This document shows, one piece after another, positions 41,054-50,600 of a DNA stretch of 64,000 nt. A program made the position numbers and the translations under genes. The notes under the pieces were generated by a model that was not told where the DNA came from, did no database searches, and saw only the letters and a program-made list of their open reading frames with translations. Origin of the DNA: Candidatus Methanoplasma sp. (GTDB taxonomy: Archaea > Thermoplasmatota > Thermoplasmata > Methanomassiliicoccales > Methanomethylophilaceae); contig JAIRPP010000014.1 of NCBI GenBank assembly GCA_031256955.1, positions 95,732 through 159,731 of the forward strand, in the 5' to 3' direction. Position 1 is the stretch's first letter, and each line of letters opens with the position of its first letter.

Positions 41054-42163
41054 ATGAACAAGATAAAAACAATAGCCGCGGTCGCGGTCGCGATCGTATT
41101 CATAGCCGCGATCGGCGTCGCCGTAGCCAACAACCCGTCGAGGGAGAAGGGGCTGTACGCGCTGGACGCCCAGGTCCTCATCGTCGACATGGGGGGCATA
41201 ACGGCGACCCCGAAGATGGTGGATTCCATCGAGTCCCTGTACTCCCAGGTCTACGGGGACCTGGAGGCCGAGGGATACACGATAGAGGACGCGAAGGCGG
41301 ACTCCGAGTTCTGGAGCGAGTACTGCGACTATGCTTCCATAGTGGAGGCCAGGGGGAACGGGTACGCCGTGGACATAGTCCTGAAGAGCGGGCCCAGGAA
41401 GGTAGCCATACCGTCCGCCGCCGACGCGATGCTGTCCATGGGGACCATGTACCTGACCACCATGTACTACTTCGTCTGCATGAAGCACGGCGCGGAGCCG
41501 TACTCCGACGAGGCGATGGGCGACGAGGCGCTCAGGAGCGAGTACGCCTCGCTGGTGGCGGGCGGGACCCGTCGCGAATACATCGAATCGAACACCGAGC
41601 TCGGAGGCTACATAGGCTCCGGATACCTCGATTCGGGGAAGAGCTCCATAGCGGAATACGAGAGGGAGATGCTCGCGGAACACGTCGCGAAGCTCTCCGC
41701 CGAGGGCAGGAAGACCCTGCTCCTGGCGACCGGGAAGTCCGTGGACGACGCCGCATACAAGGCCATACGCGACGAAGTCGTCGGCCAGGGCGGGATGGAG
41801 GCGCTGTTCGTCACCGCCTCCGACATAAAGGGCGCGTTCGCGGGCATAGAGTGCCTTGGATACATCTTCGGGTACGGGGAGTACGTCGATGAGCTGATCG
41901 AGGGCCTGCAGGTCAGGCTCTACGAGGTCTACCGCGCCCTGCATGGGCAGGAGGAGGAGCACAAGGTCTACTGGGAGGCGTCCAGCGGGAAGTCCGTGTC
42001 CGCTTCCGGGATGTCCTCCAGCGTCATGGGCTTCATGGGCTGGGACACGTCCCTCATGACCGGGACGGAGTATGACACCGAGGCCCTCCTGGAGGCGGAG
42101 CCGGACATAATCGTGTTCTACTCCAACGACAAGCGCGACATGGACGCGAAGATGAGGGTCTGA
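41054..42163 (+). CDS. Periplasmic-binding-like protein of Fe/cobalamin-type ABC importer, atypical
   Basis: The 369-residue protein has an N-terminal membrane anchor (about residues 5-24) and no lipobox Cys. The last 40 residues contain YDTEALLEAEPDIIVFYSND, the segment that in BtuF/FepB-type binding proteins lies well before the C-terminus. Here the chain ends soon after, and the second lobe may be shortened or rearranged. The middle is poorly conserved, with CMKHG the only notable Cys/His cluster. Its place directly ahead of FecCD- and FecE-type genes and behind DtxR-like boxes supports a role in iron, cobalamin or chelate capture. Confidence 0.7.
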   Translation: MNKIKTIAAVAVAIVFIAAIGVAVANNPSREKGLYALDAQVLIVDMGGITATPKMVDSIESLYSQVYGDLEAEGYTIEDAKADSEFWSEYCDYASIVEARGNGYAVDIVLKSGPRKVAIPSAADAMLSMGTMYLTTMYYFVCMKHGAEPYSDEAMGDEALRSEYASLVAGGTRREYIESNTELGGYIGSGYLDSGKSSIAEYEREMLAEHVAKLSAEGRKTLLLATGKSVDDAAYKAIRDEVVGQGGMEALFVTASDIKGAFAGIECLGYIFGYGEYVDELIEGLQVRLYEVYRALHGQEEEHKVYWEASSGKSVSASGMSSSVMGFMGWDTSLMTGTEYDTEALLEAEPDIIVFYSNDKRDMDAKMRV

Positions 42164-42189
42164 GCGGGGGAGCGCCCCCCGCTTTTTTT
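42163..42189 (+). terminator. Intrinsic-type terminator between binding protein and permease
   Basis: An 8-bp stem AGCGGGGG/CCCCCGCT with a 5-base loop ends in a T7 run. It starts at the stop codon of the binding-protein gene and ends 16 bp before the permease start. It probably lets only part of transcription continue, giving more binding protein than permease. Confidence 0.65.
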
Positions 42190-42205
42190 ATTTCAGGGCG
42201 ATCCC

Positions 42206-43252
42206 GTGGACGATTCGGAGGCGGGGCTGGAGAGATACCGCAGGTCGAGGGCCAGGAGGTCGGCCGCCATCCTGGCCGCCACCGTCGCCCTCGCCGCCGC
42301 GACGTTCGCGGCCACGATGATGGTGGGCAACTACCACGTCTCGTGGGGCGAGGTCATCGAGATACTGCTGGGCGGGGGCTCTCCCGAGAAGAGGCAGGTC
42401 GTGATGGACATCCGCCTCCCGCGGATCCTGTGCTGCGCCATGGTGGGCGCGGCCCTGTCCCTGTCGGGCCTGGCGATGCAGAGCCTCTTCAAGAACCCGA
42501 TGGCGTCCCCGTCCATACTGGGGATCTCGTCGGGGGCCGCGTTCGGCGCGTCCATAGCCATATCTTTCGGCATAGGGGCCGCCGCCCTGGGGAGGCACAG
42601 CATACCCCTCATGGCGTTCGCGTTCTGCTTCATGACCATGGGCGCGGTGTACGCCATAGCCAGGACGAGGTACGGGGTGGCGACCGTGACCCTGCTCCTG
42701 GCGGGGGTGGCGGTGGGCGCGTTCTTCAACGGGCTAGTGTCGCTGATGCAGTACATAGCCAACGAGGACACCATGGCCGCCATAGTCTACTGGATGATGG
42801 GGAGCTTCAACAAGTGCGTCTGGGACTCCGTCTACATCGCGCTGCTCCCGATAGCGGCGGGCATAGCCCTGATGGCGCTGCAGACGAGGGAGCTGAACCT
42901 GATCTCCGCGGGCGAGGAGCAGGCGGCCAACATGGGCGTCAGCGTCAAGCGGAGCAGGGCGATGATCATAGTGGGCGCGTCCCTCTGCGTGGGGGGCTCC
43001 GTCGCGATATCCGGGACCATAGGCTTCGTGGGCCTGATCGTCCCGCACATACTCAGGATGATCGCGGGGCCGGGACACAGGCTGCTGGTCCCCATGTGCG
43101 TGTTCGGAGGGGCGGCGTTCATGATGGCCATGGACACCCTGTCCAAGGCGGCGTTCCCGGTGTCCGTGCCGGTGGGCATACTGACGTCTCTGCTGGGCGC
43201 GCCGTTCTTCATATATGTGATGAAGATGAGGAAGAAGGAGATGTGGGAATGA
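42206..43252 (+). CDS. FecCD-family ABC permease
   Basis: The 348-residue permease has about ten transmembrane helices of the FecCD/BtuC type. The family signatures are DIRLPRILCCAMVGAALSLSGLAMQ near residue 65, NPMASPSILGISSGAAFGAS, and the late GFVGLIVPHILRMIAGPGHR that contacts the ATPase. It imports siderophore-, heme- or cobalamin-like compounds. The start is GTG, 16 bp after the terminator hairpin. Its stop overlaps the ATPase ATG. Confidence 0.93.
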   Translation: MDDSEAGLERYRRSRARRSAAILAATVALAAATFAATMMVGNYHVSWGEVIEILLGGGSPEKRQVVMDIRLPRILCCAMVGAALSLSGLAMQSLFKNPMASPSILGISSGAAFGASIAISFGIGAAALGRHSIPLMAFAFCFMTMGAVYAIARTRYGVATVTLLLAGVAVGAFFNGLVSLMQYIANEDTMAAIVYWMMGSFNKCVWDSVYIALLPIAAGIALMALQTRELNLISAGEEQAANMGVSVKRSRAMIIVGASLCVGGSVAISGTIGFVGLIVPHILRMIAGPGHRLLVPMCVFGGAAFMMAMDTLSKAAFPVSVPVGILTSLLGAPFFIYVMKMRKKEMWE

Positions 43253-44058
43253 TCCTAGACGTGGGCGGGGTCAGCTTCTCGTACCGCTCGAAGGAGGTCC
43301 TGAGGGAGGTCGAGTTCAAGGCGGAGTCGGGGGAGGTCCTGGGGATACTCGGGCACAACGGGTGCGGGAAGACCACCCTCCTGAAATGCATCAACGCCGC
43401 GCTCTCCCCCTGCGGGGGGTGCGTGGAGGTGGACGGGGACCCCGTGGGCGAGATGTCCAAGAGGGAGATAGCCAAGAAGATGGCGGTGGTCATGCAGACC
43501 ACCAGCGTGACGTTCCCTTTCACGGTGTACGAGACGGTGATGATGGGCAGGTACTCCAGGATAGAGGCGCTCGGCGGGGAGGGAGAGGAGGACGCGAAGG
43601 CGGTCTACAGGGCCATGGCCGAGACGGAGACCGTCCGGTTCGCGGACAGGTACATAGACGAGCTCAGCGGGGGCGAGAGGCGCAGGGTCATGATCGCCAG
43701 GGCGCTGGCGCAGGAGCCGGGCGCGCTCCTCTTGGACGAGCCCACGCTGCACCTGGACATAAACCACCAGTTCGACCTGATGGAACTCATACGCAGGCTG
43801 GCGGCGGAGAGGGGCATGCTGGTGGTGCTGGTCACGCACGACATAGTGCTGGCGGCCAGGTACTGCGACAGGGCCATAATGATGAGGGAGGGGGAGATAG
43901 CGGCGGCGGGCCCCGTGGGCGAGATAGTCAACGCGGAGAACCTGAGGGAGATCTTCCAGATCGAGGCGGACGTGGCCCACGACGAGAGGTTCGGCATAGG
44001 GGTCACCATAGTCGGCAGGGCCGGGGGGAAGAAGAGGGACGCCGGGCGCGAGGGATGA
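43249..44058 (+). CDS. FecE/BtuD-family ABC importer ATPase
   Basis: The 269-residue ATPase has Walker A GHNGCGKTTLL, Q-loop VVMQTTS, signature LSGGERRRV, Walker B GALLLDEPTLHLD and the switch His in LVTHDI. It is of the FecE type and works with the FecCD-type permease. Four-base overlap with the permease gene ensures coupled synthesis. No helix-turn-helix metal regulator is found next to the operon. Confidence 0.94.
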   Translation: MILDVGGVSFSYRSKEVLREVEFKAESGEVLGILGHNGCGKTTLLKCINAALSPCGGCVEVDGDPVGEMSKREIAKKMAVVMQTTSVTFPFTVYETVMMGRYSRIEALGGEGEEDAKAVYRAMAETETVRFADRYIDELSGGERRRVMIARALAQEPGALLLDEPTLHLDINHQFDLMELIRRLAAERGMLVVLVTHDIVLAARYCDRAIMMREGEIAAAGPVGEIVNAENLREIFQIEADVAHDERFGIGVTIVGRAGGKKRDAGREG

Positions 44059-44109
44059 GCGGGGGATCCCCGAGGCTATCCGCGCCGAGGGCATGCCGGC
44101 GGGAGGCCC

Positions 44110-44271
44110 TTAATCCCAGCCCCAAACCTCTTTCCAGTTTTTGTCAGGCTCTTCGCTCTCGTCTCCGGCGCGGCCCCTGTTCTTCGCCTCCCTCTCGCCG
44201 CGCGCCACGGCGACGGCGTACAATACGGAGCACAGGAGGCCTATCAGCAAGAGGATCGTCGTGAATCGCAT
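44110..44271 (-). CDS. Small single-helix membrane protein
   Basis: A 53-residue product starts MRFTTILLLIGLLC and has one hydrophobic helix followed by a charged tail with an acidic end (ESEEPDKNWKEVWGWD). It has good local codon use and ends in TAA. The same frame continues upstream across the tRNA gene, which cannot be coding, so this inner ATG is the only sensible start. Its function is unknown, and it may be a chance frame. Confidence 0.45.
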   Translation of the reverse strand: MRFTTILLLIGLLCSVLYAVAVARGEREAKNRGRAGDESEEPDKNWKEVWGWD

Positions 44272-44384
44272 GGCCCCATGATCGCGCCGCGCGTTGAAAA
44301 GGCTTGTCCGGACAGGGGCGGATTTCCCGCCCGCCTCGCTCGGAATCCGCATAGCCATCATGGCGGAAAACCGAGCGCGGGGAG

Positions 44385-44457
44385 TGGGCCTATCCGGATT
44401 TGAACCGGAGTCAATGGCTCCCAAAGCCACAAGTATACCAAGCTAGCCCATAGGCCC
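44385..44457 (-). tRNA. tRNA-Pro (anticodon UGG)
   Basis: On the minus strand a 73-nt cloverleaf can be drawn: acceptor stem GGGCCTA/TAGGCCC, the D-loop AGCTTGGTA, anticodon stem GTGGC/GCCAT with loop TTTGGGA (anticodon TGG, G37), and T arm TCCGG-TTCAAAT-CCGGA. The discriminator is A, and CCA is not encoded. The D stem contains a C12/A23 mismatch. A TATA-like CATTTATACT lies about 25-30 bp before its 5' end. Confidence 0.92.
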
Positions 44458-44570
44458 TGCGCCGTGATGCCCGCCGGAGTATAAATGCTTGCGGGGGCGG
44501 GATCCCGGGGATGCGATCCGCCCGCCCCGATACTGAAAACGACGTAAACCGGTCGCGTATGTCCGTCCCG

Positions 44571-44639
44571 CTTATATCGCGCCAAAGTCTAAAATCCACG
44601 TCTGCGCACAAGGCGCCCGCGCCCGCATGCAGAGGTGAT
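44571..44639 (+). promoter_or_regulatory. Promoter and ribosome binding site of the giant surface protein
   Basis: A TATA-like CTTATATC (44571-44578) and a near-perfect anti-16S match GAGGTGAT (44632-44639) precede the gene. The GTG inside that site (44635) is in frame but belongs to the Shine-Dalgarno sequence. The ATG seven bases after it is the true start. Confidence 0.65.
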
Positions 44640-44646
44640 TATAGAA

Positions 44647-47600
44647 ATGACGCACATCATGACGACAGGGTGGAGGGCGCGCGCCGCCCTCCTCGCGGCC
44701 GTGCTCGCGGCTGTTCTGGCATGCCCCGCGGCGGTCTTCGCGTCGGGGGGCCTCTCCGAGGACTCCGACGCGATGCCCGGCTCCGGGACCGAAGGCGACC
44801 CCTACCTGATCTCGACCTACGCGCAGCTGGACTCCGAGTTCAGGAGGCAGGCGGGCCAGGGCAGGCATTTCGCGCTGGACGCGGATATAGCCTTAGAGGG
44901 CTCATGGGTCCCGATACAGTCCTTCTCCGGGACGCTGGACGGCAGGGGGCACTCCATACGCATGGGGGCCGCGCCCGGCCCGAGCCTCTCGGTTTTCAAA
45001 GAGATATCCTCGTCCGCGGGCAGGACCTCCGTCTCGGACCTGACCGTGGACGTCGGGAGCAGGGCGAGGGGCGTGAGCGCGGGGGAGGCGGCGTACGGCG
45101 CGCTCGCCTGCAAGGCGGTCTCATCCACGTATCCTCTATCTATAGAGGGCTGCCGCGTCGTCGGCGGCCTGACCATAAACGGGTCGGGGTCGGCGATGGC
45201 CCCGGTCTCCGACAACATCTCCGCCATAGGGGGGCTCGTCGGCGCGACCGTCGCGGACCCGAGCTGGTCGCCGGCGGCGTCCGTCAAGGGATGCGTCTCC
45301 GAGCTCAGCATCGCGGTCAGGGACGCGTCCGCCGCGGGCTTCGTCGCGGTGGGCGGCCTCATAGGCTTCGCGTCCAAGTGCGACGTATCCGGGTGCGCCG
45401 CCCTGGGGGGCGTGGCCGCGTCCTCCCGCGCCGGAACCTCGCTCGAGGTGGGCGGGCTGATCGGGAGCGCCAGCGGGTCCTCGGTGTCCAAGTCGTACTC
45501 CGCGGCGTCCTCCGGGTCGAAGGCGGTGAGCGCCGACTCCCAGAACCCGTCGTTCACAGGGGGGCTCATAGGGCATTCCGCCGCGTCGGAGGTGAGGCAG
45601 TGCTTCTCCGCGCAGGCCGAGATATCCGCCTCCGGGGCCAACGCCAAGGCTGGCGGGCTCCTCGGAGGGATCGTGGGCGGCTCCGCGTCCCAGTGCTACA
45701 GCGCCGCGGGCTTCTCCGGGGCCGGCAAGAGCTACGGGTTCGCCGGGTCCTCCACCAACGCGCAGTACAGCGGATGCTACTTCAGGGCCGTCGGCGACAT
45801 GCAGCCTTCCCCAGGCTCCGCCGGCGCGGCCGCCCCCCTGTCCGAATCCGAGATGAGGGACAGGGCCAGCTTCAGGAACTGGGACTTCGCGGACACGTGG
45901 TCCATGGACCCGAGCGGGGCGGTCATGGGCGGGTACCCGTACCTGTCCGTGGGCCTGACCGTGGAGGCGCACATGGTGGGCAACCTGGACGCGGGGGCCA
46001 GGATCCAGTACAGGATCGGCGGGTCCGGGGCGTGGGCGGACATGCCCGGGAGCTCGATATCCGTGCAGGCCGGCGCGGACGTGCGCTTCAGGATATCCGG
46101 AGGGGGGGCGGCGAGCGCATTGGGATACTGGACGGTGGGATCGTCCGCCCACCGCACCTATTCGGAATCCATAGGCATAACCGCCTCCGCCGGTTCGAGG
46201 GCGGTCTACGCGCACTTCATAGGCGCGTCGGAATCCGTCGAGATCCTGGCGGACTCGTACCCCGCGGGCGCGCCCATAGCCATGTCGGTGGACGGCGATC
46301 CCGCCGAGTTCAGCGGGGCCGTCCGCGTCAAGCGCGATTCCAGGGTGCTCCTGGCCGCGTCCCCCATGCAGGGGCACTCCTTCGCCAGATGGTCCGGGGA
46401 CCCCGCGGGCGCGTCCAACGCGGTCCGCGCGATCGTCGCGTCCGAGGACGCCCACGTGACGGCCCTGTACTACGCCGAGGGCGCGGGCGAGGTCCGCGTG
46501 TCCGCGAACATCCGCGAGGCGGTGGAGAAGCCGCCCGGGATCCTCCAATACCGCATCCAGACGGGCCCCGGCGCGTACACGGCGGCGTTCGCGTCGCACG
46601 AATCGTCGTTTAGCGCCAGGGTCCCTGCCGGCGCGTCCCTGGAGGTGGCAGCGGAGGCTGGCCCGGGATACAGGTTCACGGGATGGAGCGACGGGCGCGC
46701 GGACAAGGCGGTCTCCGTGACCGCCGCCCCCGGCTTGACGTCCATCACGGCTCTGTTCGCGACGGAGGGGTACGACGTGAGGCTCACGGTAGGGGCCGGC
46801 GGGTCGGTGGAGTACTCGCTCTCTGGCTCGGGGGCGAAGGCGTCCGCGGGCCCCGGGTCCGTCACGATAGCGGTGCCCGCGGGAGAGTCCCTGGAGATGT
46901 CCGCGCAGGCGGACAGGGGGAGCCATTTCCTGAAATGGGGAGGCCCGTCGGGCGATTCGTTCGTCAGCCGCGCCGTCGCCGCCCCGGGCGGGTCCTATTC
47001 CGCGCACTTCGAGGCCGACGGGCCCGCCGCCTCCCGCTACGCCGTCTCCGTGGCGGCGGGGCAGGGAGGGTCCGTAGAGGCGTCGGGAGGCGTCTCCGCG
47101 GTCATCCGGGCGGGCGCACCCGCCACGGTCAGCGCCCCCGCGGGATCGGCGGTCTACCTGAGCGCCCGCGCGGACCAGGGGAGCCACTTCCTAAAGTGGG
47201 GAGGCGGCCCCGGCGACGCGTTCCACAACCCGCTGGTCGTCTCGTCCGCCGGGTCCTACGCCGCCTCCTTCGAGGCGGACGGATCGGGGGCGGCGCGCTA
47301 CGTGGCCACGGTCAGGGTCGGCGAGAACGGGTCCGTCAGCGTGTCCGGGCCCGCGGCGGCCTCTCTCCAGACCGGGACGTGGGAGATCAGCGTCCCGGCA
47401 GGGTCCGAGGCGTCCCTGCGCTCCGTCCCAGCTAGCGGATACCATTTCCTCAAATGGGAGCACGGCTCGGGCGAGTCCAGGCGCGATCCCATGGCCGCAT
47501 CGTCCGCGGGGGAGTACTCCGTGGAGTTCCAGGCGGACGGCCCCGGCGCGAGCCACCGCGCCATAGCGGTGGCGGTGGGGGAGAACGGGTCCGTGGAGGT

Positions 47601-50600
47601 CCGCGGGGCACCTGGCGCGTCGGAGCTCCAGACAGGCGCATGGACCGTCAGCGCCCCTGCGGGGGCTTCGGTGCGCCTGCGGGCGGCGGCCGACGCGGGC
47701 CATCACTTCCTCAAATGGAGCGAGGGGGGCAGGGACCTGTTCAGCAACCCGGCGGAGGCGTCCTCCGATTCGTACTCCGCCATATTCGAGGCCGACGGGT
47801 CCGCCGCCTCCCGCTACGCGATCTCCGTGGAGGTCGGCAGGGGCGGGTCCGTCGTCGCCTCGGGCTCCGTGTCCGCGTCCCTCCCGGAGGGGGCGTGGGA
47901 GGTCAGCGTCCCGGCGGGAGGCGCGGCCTCCCTCAGGGCGTCCGCCTCGCCCGGCTTCCACTTCCTCAAGTGGGTCGGAGCGCCGGGGGAATCTTTCCGC
48001 AACCCCCAGACCGCATCTTCCGCCGGATCCTTTGCGGCCCGGTTCGAGGCCGACGGGTCCGCGGCGGAGAGGTACTGCGTGTCCGTCTCCGTCGGCCAGG
48101 GCGGGTCCGTGGAGGTCTCGGGAGGCGTCTCCGAATCGCTTCAGGCGGGATCGTGGGAGATCAGCGTCCCCGCAGGGGGAGCGGCTTCCCTGCGGGCGGC
48201 GGCGGGCGCGGGCCATCACTTCCTCAAGTGGAGCGACGGATCCAGAGATCTGTTCTACAACCCCCTGTCCGCGCCTTCTGCGGGATCGTACTCGGTCCTG
48301 TTCGAGTCGGACAGCACCACGGGGGGATCGTACGCCGTCTCCGTCTCCGCGGGGCCCGGGGGATCCGTGTCCGTGTCCGGATGGATATCCCTGACCGTCC
48401 CCTCGGGCGCGTCGGTGGAGATCAGCGCGCCCGAGGGGAGGGCGCTGACTCTGAGCGCGTCCCCGTCCGCGGGCCGTCACTTCCTCAAGTGGATCGGAGC
48501 GCAGGGGGACCTGTTCCACAACCCGCTGGTCGTCTCGTCCGCCGGGACGTACTCCGCCTCCTTCGAGGCCGACGGGCCCGCCGCCGAGAGGTACGTCGTT
48601 ACCATCGCCGCGGGGGCGGGAGGGTCCGTCAAAGTGTCCGGCGCGGTCTCCGCGACCCTCCCCTCTGGGACGTGGGAGGTCAGCGTCCCCATAGGCGGAT
48701 CCATAGCCGCGGAAGCCGCCGCATCCTCGGGCCATCACTTCCTCAAATGGGGCGCAGGCTCCGGCGACGCGTTCCACAACCCGCTGACCGTATCCTCTCC
48801 CGGGTCCTACTCGGCGTCGTTCGAGCAGGACCGCCAGGGGGCCTCCAGGTACAACGTGTCCGTGACAGTGGGGCAGGGCGGGTCGGTGAAGGCGTCCGGG
48901 TCCGTCTCCGCCACCCTCGGAACGGGCTCTTGGACGGTCAGCGTCCCCTCGGGGGGAAGCGTCTCGCTGAGCGCGGAGGCCTCCCCCGGATATCACTTCC
49001 TCAAATGGGGCGCAGGCTCCTCCGATTCCTTCCTCAACCCCCTGGTCGTATCCTCCCCCGGCTCCCGCTCCGCATCCTTCGAGGCGGACGGGCCGGGCGC
49101 CGAGCGCTACTGCGTGACCGTGACGGTGGGGCAGGGGGGGTCCGCCGGCGTTTCCGGCGCGGTCTCCGCCAGCCTCCAGCCCGGGACGTGGACCGTCAGC
49201 GCCCCATCCGGGGAGATCATCGTGCTCGGGGCCAAGGAGGGCCCCGGGTCCCACTTCCTCAAGTGGAGCGACGGCTCGTCGGACCTGTTCTACGACCCGG
49301 TGGTCGCTTCGTCTCCCGGATCGTACTCCCTGTCCTTCGAGGCGAACGGATCGGGCGCGACCCGCCAGCCGTCCATAGTCACGGTGGGCAGGAACGGGTC
49401 CGTGGCGGCGTCGGGCCCCGTCTCAGCGACATTCGGCCCCGGGACGTGGGCGGTGAGCATCCCCGTCGGGGGGGCGGTCGCCCTGGACGCAGAGGCGTCC
49501 GGCGGATACCACTTCCTGAAGTGGAGCGACCGGTCGGGGGACTCGTACCTCAACCCGTTCTCCCTCTCCCCCGGCGAGACGTGCTCCGCGTCCTTCGAGG
49601 CCGACGGCGCGCCGGGAGGCAACTACGGGGTCAGGATCGCGGTAGGGCCCGGGGGGTCCGCCAGGGTCTCGGGGGCGGTCTCGGCGGTCCTGGGCGAGGG
49701 CTCGTGGACGGTCAGCGCCCCTCAGGGGAGGGGAGTGGTCCTGACGGCGGAGGCCTCCGACGGCTTCCATTTCCTCAAGTGGAGCGACGGGGGGTCGGAC
49801 ATGTTCCGCGACCCGGTGCCCGTATCGTCGAACGGGTCGTACTCCCTGTCCTTCGAGGCGGACGGGCCGTCTGCCGAGAGGTACTGCGCGTCCGTGTCGG
49901 TCGGATCCAACGGATCCGTGGGCGTCTCCGGGTCCGTCTCCGCGTCCCTCCCCTCCGGGTCGTGGACCATAAGCATCCCCGCCGGGGGGGCGGTCTCCCT
50001 GGACGCACGCGCCGCATCGGGCCACCGCTTCCTGAAATGGAGCGACGGATCCGCGGACTCCCCGCTCAACCCGATGCGGGTCTCGTCCGCGGGCGCGTAC
50101 TCCGCGTCGTTCGAATCCGCCGGAGCGGCCGGGAGCGGGTACTCCGTGACGGTCGTGGCGGGCTTGAACGGGTCCGTGGCCGTCTCCGGGTCCGTCTCCG
50201 CGTCCCTCCCATCCGGGACGTGGGAGGTCAGCGTCCCCCGCGGGGGCTCCGTCCTGCTGGACGCGAGGCCCGGACAGGGGTTCCACTTCCTCAAGTGGAG
50301 CGACGGCAGGGACATATTCCGCAACCCCGTCTCCGCATCCTCCGCATGGACGTACACGGCGTCCTTCGAGGCGGACGGCCCGGGAGCGTCGCGCTACAAT
50401 GTGGCCGTGGAGGTCGGGAGCAACGGGTCGGTGGAGGCCTCCGGGCCCGTGGAGGCGGTCCTGCCCCCCGGGACCTGGGTCCTCAGCATAGGGAAGGGCC
50501 AGTCTGCGGACCTGACCGCCGCGGCCGACGCGGGCTACGTCTTCGAGAAGTGGAGGTCCTCCGCAGGGGATTCGGACTCCCCCAGGATCTCGCCGCCCCC

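Noticed and set aside
44110..44430. A 106-codon minus-strand frame reading through the tRNA
   Set aside because: Its first half is complementary to or overlaps tRNA-Pro and lacks protein character; only the inner 53-codon part was kept, at low confidence.
44635..44637. GTG start for the giant surface protein
   Set aside because: The GTG is part of the GAGGTGAT ribosome binding site for the ATG at 44647.
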